Positions 1 to 8,152 of a DNA stretch of 32,621 nucleotides are shown here, in pieces. The stretch is from Deltaproteobacteria bacterium (lineage in GTDB: Bacteria > Desulfobacterota > Dissulfuribacteria > Dissulfuribacterales > QOAL01). How positions within the stretch are numbered: position 1 is the stretch's first letter; every line of letters starts with the position of its first letter. The stretch spans positions 1 to 32,621 of the forward strand of contig JALVJO010000110.1 in the NCBI GenBank assembly GCA_027028245.1, written 5' to 3'. Made by a program: the position numbers and the translations under genes. Below the pieces are notes generated by a model, which had not been told where the DNA came from, ran no database searches, and saw only the letters and a program-made list of their open reading frames with translations.

Positions 1-4
1 CCCG

Positions 5-3000
5 TCAAGCTGCCTGGAGCTCTGTAGCGGCTTTATGTGTGGTTTTAAGGTCACAAATTTTTATTTTTGAACCAGCTTGTCTCTGAGCCGGTGCACCGCT
101 CCAGGAACTATCTGACGGAAGCGTTTCCCCTTTCATGACAAGGGAAAGTGCATCAAGTCTCACCCTGTCTTCCAGGATGGAATCGTAGAGGATTACTGCA
201 CGAGGCCCAACAGAGCATCCGTTTCCTACCTTGAGTCTGGACATTTTCATGACCCTGTCTTCAAAAAGATGGGTCTGGAGAGAGCATGCCATGCCAATAC
301 TGCAGTCGTCACCAATGGAGACGAGATCAAACTCGGTCATGAAGGTAGTCTCAATGTAACAACGTCTTCCCACCTTGGCGCCAAGGAGCCTGAAAACCAG
401 GGCTGTAAAGGGGGTCCCTGTAAGAAAGAGCAGCAGGGACGGCACTACCACGTTCTCATAAAGGCCTGTTACAAGCTCAGTGCGCCTTACAAATGTGCTC
501 CACAGAGGCTGTACCTGGGGCCTGTATGTGCCAATGAGAAGCCACTTAATGGCTGCCACCACGGCCGTATTCAGGAATCCAGCCAGAAGGACAAGGATGG
601 ATGAGCCAAGGGTTGCTACCGGCAGGCTGGTATTTACAAGCAGCCATGAAACAAGAGGAAATACCCACGAGACAGCGAAGAAGTAGAGGCTTGCTGGCCC
701 GGTTGCCCTGAAGAACTCGTAAAAGAGCCTCTCAATAATCCGCCTTGTGGTCGGCTTAAATGTCTCTGTCTCCGGAAAATACAGGCTTTCCTGTCGTCGC
801 GGCAGGAAGATTGGCGGAGATCCAAGCCATGTGGTGCCTGGTTTGATGGTGCCTCGAGGAGGGAGTGAAAGTACACCAATGAGGCATTCATCAGGAAGAA
901 CGGTTCCCTCTGGTACAAAGGCGCTGTTTCCAACAAAGGTTCTCCAGCCGATTTTTGTTGGCCTGACCCTCATCCTGCCCCTGAATACACACGCAGGTCC
1001 AACACTTGCTGCATCGGCTATGAAGCTTTCACCATCGATTTCCAGAAGGTCTGGAGTGATGTTTGCAATTGTGGAGATTTCAGCAAGTCTGCCTATCTTG
1101 GCACCGAGGGAGCGAAGAAATGGCAGGAGGTAAAGGGTTGCATAGAGGGAGTCGCACAGTCTAAGGCTCATGCCTATGAGGCTGTCAACAAACCACTTTC
1201 TAAGATAAAACAAGCTGTTGACCGGATAGATTCCAGGCTTAACCCTTGGAAGCACCGTCCATTTCCCGGTAATGATCAGGAGGCAAAGGCTCACAACGAA
1301 GGACAGGCCTGCCAGCGGTATGCCAAGGAAGAGCCAAGGTGCGCCAAGATGTAAGTCAATGGCCGCAAGGATGGCAAAACCTGGAATAACGGACAGGGAA
1401 AGGACCGCAAATGCTGCAATTATTGCCATAATAAAGCCTGGTATCAGGAGGACATTGCTCACGCAATGTGTCTTTCGAGAGGGAGTGTTCTTAAAATCCT
1501 CCATCTCCCTCTTAAAATCGTCATCAGGTTCAGCAGGGGAGCCTGCCCATGCCTGCCCCCGTGGTATTTTTGATCCACTTGACAAAAGGGACTGATTGCC
1601 GAGGAGGGCTTCATCCTCCATGCGAGAACCTGGCATTATCACAGAGTTGGGCCCCACGTAACAGCCTTTTCCAATGCTGACCCTATTGAGTATCAGAACT
1701 CCGTCCCTGACTTCATATGCATATATATGGGTGCCTATATCAACGGAGGTGTTGTCTCCTATTTCTATGAGATCCATGCAGTGGAGAAGGTTCGTCCTGA
1801 TGAGGCAGTTCCTGCCTATCGTGGCACCAAGTGCCCTTGCATAGGGGGCAAAGAGCGGGGTGCCAGTAAAAAGGGACAAGGGAGACATGTGGACAACCCG
1901 CTCTGTTATCCACCAGCGGAGAAAGAAAAGGCCCCAAAGCGGATACTCTCCAGGCGTTAACTTCCCCATTACAACCCGTTTGAACAAGATCGGGAGTATA
2001 AAGGCCAGCAACAACTCAGCGCCAAGGCCCTTTGCCAGATATGATGCTGCAAGCCCGGTGGCATGGATGTCTTTTTCTAGGACAAGAAGGGACTTTTTTA
2101 AGAAGAAGAGCCCTGGCATTGTAAAGATGAAACCGTAAAGCAGGAGGGCCGAAAGCTGTCCAATACCACAAATCCAGACCCGCCTGTTACTATATGTCCT
2201 GATAAGGCCTTCACGCTGTCTCCTTCTGTTATCTTTAATCGGGCAAACCCGTGTTTTTACGGTTTTTTTAGAGGCTGTGGTGATAAGTTTTTTCGCAAGG
2301 CAGCGTACAGATGGGTTGGCGTAGATATCTGCAAGGCCTAGTTGTGAAAAATCCTGATCTCTTCTTAGCATGGAAACCAGCCTTGCAGCGACCAGGGAAT
2401 GACCTCCAAGGTCCTGGAAGAAATCATCTGTCACAGACACGTTTTCAAGTCCAAGGGCCTTTGCAAAGATGGCTGCAAGCCTCTTTTCAAGGTCATTTGC
2501 AGGCGGGATAAACTCCTTGTGGTTGAGGGCAAGCCTCTTCCCAAAGGGTGCTGGCAGACGCGATCTGTCCACCTTACCGCTTGGAAGCATTGGTATCTCA
2601 TCAATACGTTGAATATAGGCAGGTATCATGTAGCTTGGCAGCTTTTGTCCAAGGGTTCTCAACAATGCCTCTATTATCTCCCTATCATCCTTTTTGCAGC
2701 CAGGCTTCATGGTGAACCAGGCGGCAAGCTCGGTCATTCCTTCAGAAGGACTGTATGTGGATACAACGGCCCGTTCCACGTCTGGAACAGTGAGCATGAC
2801 GGATTCAATCTCGCTGGTTTCGATCCTGTAGCCCCGGATCTTTACCTGTGTATCCATGCGCCCCAAATACTCAATTTCACCCTCTTCGTTAATGCGTCCC
2901 AGGTCTCCTGTGCGGTAGATGCAGCCAGGCGGCTCTGTCTTTGATACTGTTGGATCAGGTATGAATTTTTCTGCAGTAAGTCTTGGCCTGTTAATGTATC

Positions 3001-4042
3001 CCCTTGCCACTCCTATGCCGCCAATACATATCTCCCCTATTTCACCCCGGGGAACTGGCCTGAGGTTCTCATCCATTATTTCTACCCTGTAGGAGGGAAG
3101 TGGCCTTCCTATGGTGACCTTTTTGCCTGGCACAAGTTCACTATATGTGGCAGTGACTGTTGTCTCCGTTGGGCCATAGGTATTCAGAATGCGGCGCCCC
3201 GGCCTGCTCCACCGGCGCACGAGTTCAGGCGAGCATGCCTCGCCGCCAACTATTAAAAGCCGCACTGAAGGAATGTCATCCTCCATGGTGGCGAGGAGGG
3301 TGGGAACGCAGCAAAAGACGCTGACCTTGTTCTTTGTCAAAAATTCTCCAAGCTCAGGCCCTATGCGACGGCAGTCTGTTGGGCCTGGTACGATTGCAGC
3401 ACCTACAGTCAGGGGAATCCATATCTCCTCGATTGAGAAGTCAAAGGCAATTGTCATCCCTTGGTAGATCCTGTCTTCCTTTTTATATTGGTAGACCTGT
3501 TGTGCGACCTTCACGAAGTTGCAAATGCTTGGATGTTCAATGGCAACACCCTTGGGTTTTCCAGTGGTCCCAGAGGTGTAAATTATATAGCAAAGGTTGT
3601 CTCTGGCAGGAGGCAGGGTGTGTTCGTCAATAGGCTCTGGGCTAAGCAGTGAGATTTCATGCGCTTCTTTGTCAAGCACAATGGCCTTTACGCCTTTTGC
3701 CATGACCGATTCTGCAATTTCAGAGGTGGTAATTACTGCTGAGACATGGGCATCTTCCATTATGAAGTGCTTTCTGTCCCTGGGGAATCCAGGGTCAAGG
3801 GGCACGAACGATGCATGCACCTTCAGCACTGCAAGCAGGCTTACGTAGGTATTTACAGAGCGTATCAGGTGGATGGCCACCCGGTCGTCTGGCTTAATGC
3901 CCGAATTCAACAGGTGTCGGGCAAGGCGGTTGGCCCTCTGGTCAAGCTCTTCATAGGTTATCTTCCTTTTGCCCGTTATTATTGCAGTTCGATGCTTGTT
4001 GGCCCTACAGCACTGCTCGAACAGATGATGTAATCGTTCCAT
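5..4042 (-). CDS. Pls-like membrane-bound nonribosomal peptide synthetase (A-T-three C-terminal TM/LbH modules)
   Basis: Predicted to activate one amino acid as adenylate, load it on its carrier domain and polymerise it at the inner membrane, as in the epsilon-poly-lysine synthetase (Pls) family. The adenylation domain covers about residues 1-500: core A3 YTSGTTGKPKG at 155-165, A5 NTYGPTE at 287-293, A7 YRTGDLGR at 376-383, and the catalytic lysine of PSGKVDR at 490. The carrier motif LGGHSL has its phosphopantetheine serine at 549. Three repeats of a membrane-segment pair plus a hexapeptide-like soluble domain follow (about 625-838, 865-1078, 1112-1320), the Pls layout. There is no condensation or thioesterase domain. 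The start at 4042 was chosen because AAAGGAGG lies just upstream; an in-frame ATG at 4111 has no better signal. The gene overlaps the upstream transferase by 64 bp. Family call is firm; the product is inferred. Confidence 0.92.
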   Translation of the reverse strand: MERLHHLFEQCCRANKHRTAIITGKRKITYEELDQRANRLARHLLNSGIKPDDRVAIHLIRSVNTYVSLLAVLKVHASFVPLDPGFPRDRKHFIMEDAHVSAVITTSEIAESVMAKGVKAIVLDKEAHEISLLSPEPIDEHTLPPARDNLCYIIYTSGTTGKPKGVAIEHPSICNFVKVAQQVYQYKKEDRIYQGMTIAFDFSIEEIWIPLTVGAAIVPGPTDCRRIGPELGEFLTKNKVSVFCCVPTLLATMEDDIPSVRLLIVGGEACSPELVRRWSRPGRRILNTYGPTETTVTATYSELVPGKKVTIGRPLPSYRVEIMDENLRPVPRGEIGEICIGGIGVARGYINRPRLTAEKFIPDPTVSKTEPPGCIYRTGDLGRINEEGEIEYLGRMDTQVKIRGYRIETSEIESVMLTVPDVERAVVSTYSPSEGMTELAAWFTMKPGCKKDDREIIEALLRTLGQKLPSYMIPAYIQRIDEIPMLPSGKVDRSRLPAPFGKRLALNHKEFIPPANDLEKRLAAIFAKALGLENVSVTDDFFQDLGGHSLVAARLVSMLRRDQDFSQLGLADIYANPSVRCLAKKLITTASKKTVKTRVCPIKDNRRRQREGLIRTYSNRRVWICGIGQLSALLLYGFIFTMPGLFFLKKSLLVLEKDIHATGLAASYLAKGLGAELLLAFILPILFKRVVMGKLTPGEYPLWGLFFLRWWITERVVHMSPLSLFTGTPLFAPYARALGATIGRNCLIRTNLLHCMDLIEIGDNTSVDIGTHIYAYEVRDGVLILNRVSIGKGCYVGPNSVIMPGSRMEDEALLGNQSLLSSGSKIPRGQAWAGSPAEPDDDFKREMEDFKNTPSRKTHCVSNVLLIPGFIMAIIAAFAVLSLSVIPGFAILAAIDLHLGAPWLFLGIPLAGLSFVVSLCLLIITGKWTVLPRVKPGIYPVNSLFYLRKWFVDSLIGMSLRLCDSLYATLYLLPFLRSLGAKIGRLAEISTIANITPDLLEIDGESFIADAASVGPACVFRGRMRVRPTKIGWRTFVGNSAFVPEGTVLPDECLIGVLSLPPRGTIKPGTTWLGSPPIFLPRRQESLYFPETETFKPTTRRIIERLFYEFFRATGPASLYFFAVSWVFPLVSWLLVNTSLPVATLGSSILVLLAGFLNTAVVAAIKWLLIGTYRPQVQPLWSTFVRRTELVTGLYENVVVPSLLLFLTGTPFTALVFRLLGAKVGRRCYIETTFMTEFDLVSIGDDCSIGMACSLQTHLFEDRVMKMSRLKVGNGCSVGPRAVILYDSILEDRVRLDALSLVMKGETLPSDSSWSGAPAQRQAGSKIKICDLKTTHKAATELQAA

Positions 4043-4827
4043 GTTCCTTCCTCCTTTGACAATTTTGCCATTTCGTTTCGGTTTAAATGAGGGATCCGAC
4101 TTTTTAGACAAAGGTCCGGATCAAAGAGATGAAAGCTTACTTGTGGCCTTTTGAGGCCTTCCAGCCGAAGGGTGAGCGACAGGCTGAAGGCCCGGCCTGA
4201 AAAGTCAATAATTCGGTTTAAGAAAAATAGAGATTTATCAACCCTTCTGCCCCTGTCGTATAAGATTTCAGGAGGCTCAAGCCTGGCCTGGACGTTGCGT
4301 GGGTCGAGTTTTAGACCCAGGCCAAGTAGTTTCAGATAAGACTCCTTGAGGGTCCAGAGGCGTATTAGTTCCCTGGTTCTAAAGGCAGGGGCAATTTTTG
4401 TTATTTCCTCACGTTCCTCCTTTGTGAGTACGGCCTCCATGTCTTCAATAGCCAGTTTTTGATCCAACGGCTCGATGTCTATGCCAAGGCAGTGGCGCTC
4501 AGAGACGGCGACAACTGCCAGATCATCTGCATGGGATATGTTGAAATGGACGCCCCTATCTGTCACAGGCTTGCCGCCTGGAAGAGTGGTAATAAGCCAC
4601 TCAGGGGGCTTCCTCCTTACAGCTGATGCTGCTGAAAGGGCCACTTTTGTCACCGCCCTTGAAACTACGAAACGGGATGCGTCAAAAGGGCGTGAAAAGG
4701 TCATGGCCCTTGCGAACTCATCTTGATTCAGGAGTTGGCCGTACCTTGATAGATCAGGGAAAGGAGGTATATGAGCAAGCCATACTTGAATTTTATCTTT
4801 TTTAGACATTATTTTACTAATAGCCAT
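3979..4827 (-). CDS. Sfp-type 4'-phosphopantetheinyl transferase
   Basis: Transfers 4'-phosphopantetheine from coenzyme A to the conserved serine of carrier proteins. The 282-residue length is near the Sfp/EntD group. Visible motifs are GIDIE (Mg/CoA-binding Asp and Glu) and the WTLKESYLKLLG block near residues 158-170, both diagnostic of the family; an upstream HFNISHADDL block matches the usual FNLSHS motif. The 3' end runs 64 bp into the synthetase start, so the two are almost certainly co-transcribed and this enzyme very probably primes serine 549 of that synthetase. The start at 4827 follows AAGGA; an ATG at 4809 lacks a ribosome site. A sigma-54 promoter lies about 100 bp upstream. Confidence 0.93.
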   Translation of the reverse strand: MAISKIMSKKDKIQVWLAHIPPFPDLSRYGQLLNQDEFARAMTFSRPFDASRFVVSRAVTKVALSAASAVRRKPPEWLITTLPGGKPVTDRGVHFNISHADDLAVVAVSERHCLGIDIEPLDQKLAIEDMEAVLTKEEREEITKIAPAFRTRELIRLWTLKESYLKLLGLGLKLDPRNVQARLEPPEILYDRGRRVDKSLFFLNRIIDFSGRAFSLSLTLRLEGLKRPQVSFHLFDPDLCLKSRIPHLNRNEMAKLSKEEGTWNDYIICSSSAVGPTSIELQ

Positions 4828-4925
4828 TCAATCCTTGTCATTTGATCAGTTTGGCTTTGTTATTAAATAATCTGCCTTAGACTCATATGCCCAAGGGAAT
4901 TCTTTTTACTTTTACTAATTATTAC

Positions 4926-4941
4926 GCAATGATCGTGCCAA
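4926..4941 (-). promoter_or_regulatory. Sigma-54 (-24/-12) promoter for the transferase-synthetase operon
   Basis: The minus strand reads TTGGCACG-ATCA-TTGC, an exact match to the sigma-54 consensus (TGGCACG, four bases, TTGC) with correct GG-to-GC spacing. It points at the transferase start at 4827; transcription would begin near 4914 and leave a leader of roughly 87 nt. The gene just upstream (5175-6575) is a sigma-54 activator. The surrounding 4828-5174 gap is AT-rich and holds no convincing gene. Confidence 0.85.
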
Positions 4942-4950
4942 CCTGATAAG

Positions 4951-4962
4951 GTTATTGATAAC
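4951..4962. promoter_or_regulatory. Small palindrome next to the -24 element
   Basis: GTTAT-TG-ATAAC, a perfect 5+2+5 inverted repeat whose edge is 10 bp upstream of the -24 box. It could be a repressor or integration-factor site, but short AT-rich palindromes are common and no function can be assigned. Confidence 0.25.
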
Positions 4963-5041
4963 AAGCAGAAGAGATCAGAAAATACTGATTGATGGTGATG
5001 AGAACAGAATCAGGGGATGTGTGGAAAAATTATTGAATGGT

Positions 5042-5063
5042 CAAAGAAAATATGTTTTCTTTG
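5042..5063. promoter_or_regulatory. Perfect palindrome, candidate activator (enhancer) site
   Basis: CAAAGAAAA, four bases (TATG), then TTTTCTTTG: a perfect inverted repeat with 9-bp arms. Its centre is about 139 bp upstream of the inferred sigma-54 start, the usual range for NtrC-type activator sites. Binding by the adjacent regulator is inferred. A low-GC setting makes some chance symmetry possible, but 9 of 9 paired positions is well beyond the background here. Confidence 0.55.
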
Positions 5064-5174
5064 TGGTCTTAATGATACATTGTGTTGTTTTATTACTACA
5101 GTTTTCAATGAATTTTGAGTATATGTTCTATCTAACCAAGCCATGCCGCGACAATATAACAAGGACTGAGCTAG

Positions 5175-6575
5175 CTAATCTTCCTTCCTGATTTTTATGT
5201 CCAGCTTCTTCAGCTTTTTATAGAGGTTTGTCCTGATAATGCCGGTCTGTCTTGCCGCAAGGCTCACATTTCCCTTGCACCGTTCCAATGCCGTGAGGAT
5301 GTATTCCCTTTCAAAACGTCTTTTTGCATCTGAGTATGGAAGCATCCTGTCGTCTTCCACAAACTTCATGCTTCGTGGCAGGGCTGAAAGTCTTCCATCG
5401 TAGTTGAGGTAACGGGTCGTTATCTTGTGGGAGGTTTCAAGGGATACTGCCGCCTCGATCACGTTTTCAAGCTCTCTCACGTTTCCGGGCCACGGGTAGC
5501 TGCACAACAACTCCATAGCCATTGGCGTAAAACCCTCTATCTTCTTGCCCGCCTCCTTGGCGTATTTTTTAAGAAAGTGCATTGCAAGAAGGGGTATGTC
5601 CTCCACCCTGTCCCTGAGGGGCGGAATGGTTATGGTCAGGACGTTTAGACGGTAATAGAGGTCTTCACGGAATCGTTTTTCCTCCATTGCCTTTTTTAGA
5701 TCCTGGTTTGTGGCCACAAGCAGCCGCACATCCACCTTCACGGGCGTGGTGCTTCCAACAGGAACTATCTCCCGTTCCTGCAGGACCCTCAGCAGCTTGG
5801 CCTGGATACCTGGGCTGATCTCAGCGATTTCGTCCAGAAAGAGGGTGCCGCCGTTTGCCATCTCGAAAAACCCCTTCTGGGTCTTGTAGGCGCCGGTAAA
5901 GGCACCCTTTACGTGTCCGAAAAGCTGGGATTCAAGCAGGGTGTCCTGGAGGGTGGCAGCATTGACGCACACTATCTTCTTGTTCTTGCGGGGGCTGTTG
6001 TAATGGATGGCCTTGGCCACAAGTTCCTTGCCTGTGCCGCTCTCACCCTGGATGATCACTGTACAGCGGCTGTCAGCGGCCCTGCGGATGAGTTCAAAGA
6101 GGTCCTGCATGGGCTTGCTCTTGCCTATTATGTTGTTGAAGCCGTAGCGTTCCTGTATTTCCTCCCTGAGCATGGACATCTCTATCATGGTCTTACGCTT
6201 GTCCCATGCCTTTGCTGTCAGGCGTATCAGATCGTTTTTCTGAAATGGCTTACCTATAAAATCGTAGGCTCCATATTTCATGGCCTCAACCGCCGTTTCT
6301 ATTGTGCCGTAGGCGGTTATCATTATGGCTACGATGTTTTCATCGTGCTTTTTTATATGTTTTAGAAGGGTTATCCCGTCGTAGCCTGGCATCTTGTAGT
6401 CGAGAAACACAAGATCGATGTCCTCCTGCTCAACTATCTTCAGGCCCTCGGCCGGGTCTGTGGTGCTTATCACCTGGAAGCCCTCCTTTTTAAGGAGACT
6501 TTCAAGAAGCTCGCAAAACCCCTGCTCATCATCCACCACCAAAACCTTGCCCTTTGGTTCCATGGTCCTATTCAT
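5175..6575 (-). CDS. NtrC-family sigma-54-dependent response regulator
   Basis: Cytoplasmic transcription activator. The receiver domain occupies residues 1-130 with phospho-acceptor Asp59 (FLDYKMPG) and acidic pair DDE near 15-17. The AAA+ domain follows with Walker A GESGTGKE (177-184), the GAFTGA loop that contacts sigma-54 (224-229) and Walker B TLFLDEI (244-250). A Fis-type helix-turn-helix (NVSLAARQTGI...LYKKLKKL) ends the 466-residue protein. All residues needed for phosphorylation, ATP hydrolysis and sigma-54 contact are intact. The start overlaps the end of the kinase gene by 8 bp and uses GGGAG inside that gene, indicating translational coupling to its cognate kinase. A sigma-54 promoter lies just beyond its stop, before the transferase-synthetase operon: the likeliest target. 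Confidence 0.96.
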   Translation of the reverse strand: MNRTMEPKGKVLVVDDEQGFCELLESLLKKEGFQVISTTDPAEGLKIVEQEDIDLVFLDYKMPGYDGITLLKHIKKHDENIVAIMITAYGTIETAVEAMKYGAYDFIGKPFQKNDLIRLTAKAWDKRKTMIEMSMLREEIQERYGFNNIIGKSKPMQDLFELIRRAADSRCTVIIQGESGTGKELVAKAIHYNSPRKNKKIVCVNAATLQDTLLESQLFGHVKGAFTGAYKTQKGFFEMANGGTLFLDEIAEISPGIQAKLLRVLQEREIVPVGSTTPVKVDVRLLVATNQDLKKAMEEKRFREDLYYRLNVLTITIPPLRDRVEDIPLLAMHFLKKYAKEAGKKIEGFTPMAMELLCSYPWPGNVRELENVIEAAVSLETSHKITTRYLNYDGRLSALPRSMKFVEDDRMLPYSDAKRRFEREYILTALERCKGNVSLAARQTGIIRTNLYKKLKKLDIKIRKED

Positions 6576-8115
6576 CTTTCTCCCTGTGATTTTTTATGGG
6601 GAAAATAATGCTGAAGGTGCTACCCTGTCCATGGATACTTGTCACCTTCAGGATGCCCCTGTTTCTTCTAATGAGTTTCCAGCAGATGGATAGACCGAGT
6701 CCCGTGCCCTCTTTCTTGGTCGTATAAAACGGCCTGAATATCTTTTCTATTTCTTCCTGGCTGATTCCGCAGCCTGTATCAGTCACTTCTATCTCAACTG
6801 CCTGATCCCCTGGTTTCATGTTGGTCTTAACACGTGGAATCCTAAGAGAAAGGGCGCTTCCCGGATCTTCCATAAGCAGGGTGCCAGATTGAACCACAGG
6901 TGCAGTGAGCATAATGACATCCTCCCTGGTAAGGGTGACAATGCCGGTGGTAATGGTAATTTGGCCCTCTTTTTCAATGGATTCCTTCGCGTTTTTTATA
7001 AGATTGATCAAGACCTGCTCCAGCTGGTCAGGGTCCGCCTGGATTTCTGGCAGGTCCTCCGCAAGGTTGCACACCACTTCTATACCCTTTACCGGGGGGT
7101 AGAATACGAACTGCACTGTCTCCCTTACGAGCCTGTTCACGTCAATCTTGCGAAAGACCGGCTCCTGAGGCCGGGCAAAGGCCAGGAGGTCCTGAAGTAT
7201 TTTCTGGCAGCGTATAAGCTCCTGTTCCATTCTCTTGAGCTTTGGATAGTGTGCATGGTCCGTGGGCACTTCATCTAGCAGATGCTGGGTAAATCCCAAT
7301 ACTATGCCCATTGGATTGTTGAGTTCGTGGGATATGCCTGCGGCGAATTCTCCCAGGGCCGTGAGTGTGCCGGCCCTCAAGAGATATTCCTGGGTGGCCT
7401 CAAGATCCTGGGTCACCTTCCTGAGGGAACGCCTTAGGCCGTCGGCTTCCTCTTCAAGCCTGCTGCACCTGTCTTTGGATGCGGCAAGCTCACTTTCCAT
7501 CTTCTTGAACCTGTCCATTGCCAGCCGCAACAGCTCCTTAAGATCCTTTGTATTGCTGGTGCTTGAGACCCCTGCAATCCTGGATAAGAGGGGTCGGCAG
7601 CCTTCCATTTGGCTGCGGGGCCTGAGCAGGAAAAAGGCGAATGAAAAGGTGATGGTAAGAAGGGAAAACAGGGCCAGGGCCCATACGAGCCAATTGCCCG
7701 TGGTGGCCTGCCAAAGGAGGTCCCTGTTTGTACTGATCACAACCACTGCCTCTGAGGAAGGGATGACCTCGTAACCTTTCTCTATGTTTTCTATTCTCGT
7801 GTTCGATTTTAATGCAAACTCCATGTCTTGCAGCAGGTCCCTTCCAAGGGCCGGGCTGCCTTTATGGAGCCTTGAAACATCCTTGCTGAAACAGGAGATG
7901 TTAAGCAGTGCATTGGAGTCGAGTCTGCAAAGCCTTTGCACATACTCTGGTGATGACGCACAGGCGGAAATGGCGTCTGAAAGCTGTGATATTTCAAGTT
8001 CTGCCATTTTCCCGGCATGCCACCTGATCACCATGAACATGATTCCTGCAAGCAGGCAGAGCAGGAGGCATGTTCCAAGGATCAACTGCGTAAATTCACG
8101 TCTGTTTCCCGGCAT
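6568..8115 (-). CDS. Membrane sensor histidine kinase (NtrB/ZraS-like)
   Basis: Cognate kinase of the overlapping sigma-54 regulator. Two membrane helices (about residues 10-31 and 142-164) flank a periplasmic region of about 110 residues containing several cysteines. A coiled coil (about 200-245) leads to the dimerisation/phospho-acceptor site ISHELNNPMG with His263, then the ATPase domain with N-box NLIKNAKES, G1 DTGCGIS and G2 GTGLGLS. The periplasmic domain matches nothing I can name; its ligand is unknown. The start at 8115 was chosen because GGAG lies 8 bases upstream; an ATG at 8121 is only two bases from it. It lies 37 bp after the FecR-like gene, in the same apparent operon. Confidence 0.93.
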   Translation of the reverse strand: MPGNRREFTQLILGTCLLLCLLAGIMFMVIRWHAGKMAELEISQLSDAISACASSPEYVQRLCRLDSNALLNISCFSKDVSRLHKGSPALGRDLLQDMEFALKSNTRIENIEKGYEVIPSSEAVVVISTNRDLLWQATTGNWLVWALALFSLLTITFSFAFFLLRPRSQMEGCRPLLSRIAGVSSTSNTKDLKELLRLAMDRFKKMESELAASKDRCSRLEEEADGLRRSLRKVTQDLEATQEYLLRAGTLTALGEFAAGISHELNNPMGIVLGFTQHLLDEVPTDHAHYPKLKRMEQELIRCQKILQDLLAFARPQEPVFRKIDVNRLVRETVQFVFYPPVKGIEVVCNLAEDLPEIQADPDQLEQVLINLIKNAKESIEKEGQITITTGIVTLTREDVIMLTAPVVQSGTLLMEDPGSALSLRIPRVKTNMKPGDQAVEIEVTDTGCGISQEEIEKIFRPFYTTKKEGTGLGLSICWKLIRRNRGILKVTSIHGQGSTFSIIFPIKNHREKDE

Positions 8116-8152
8116 GGTCATAACTCCAATTACCGTTTATCCCCCGGTTTCA

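Noticed and set aside
4955-5191. Plus-strand open frame of 78 codons across the regulatory gap
   Set aside because: TTG start without a ribosome site, no recognisable domain, and it covers the sigma-54 promoter and palindrome.
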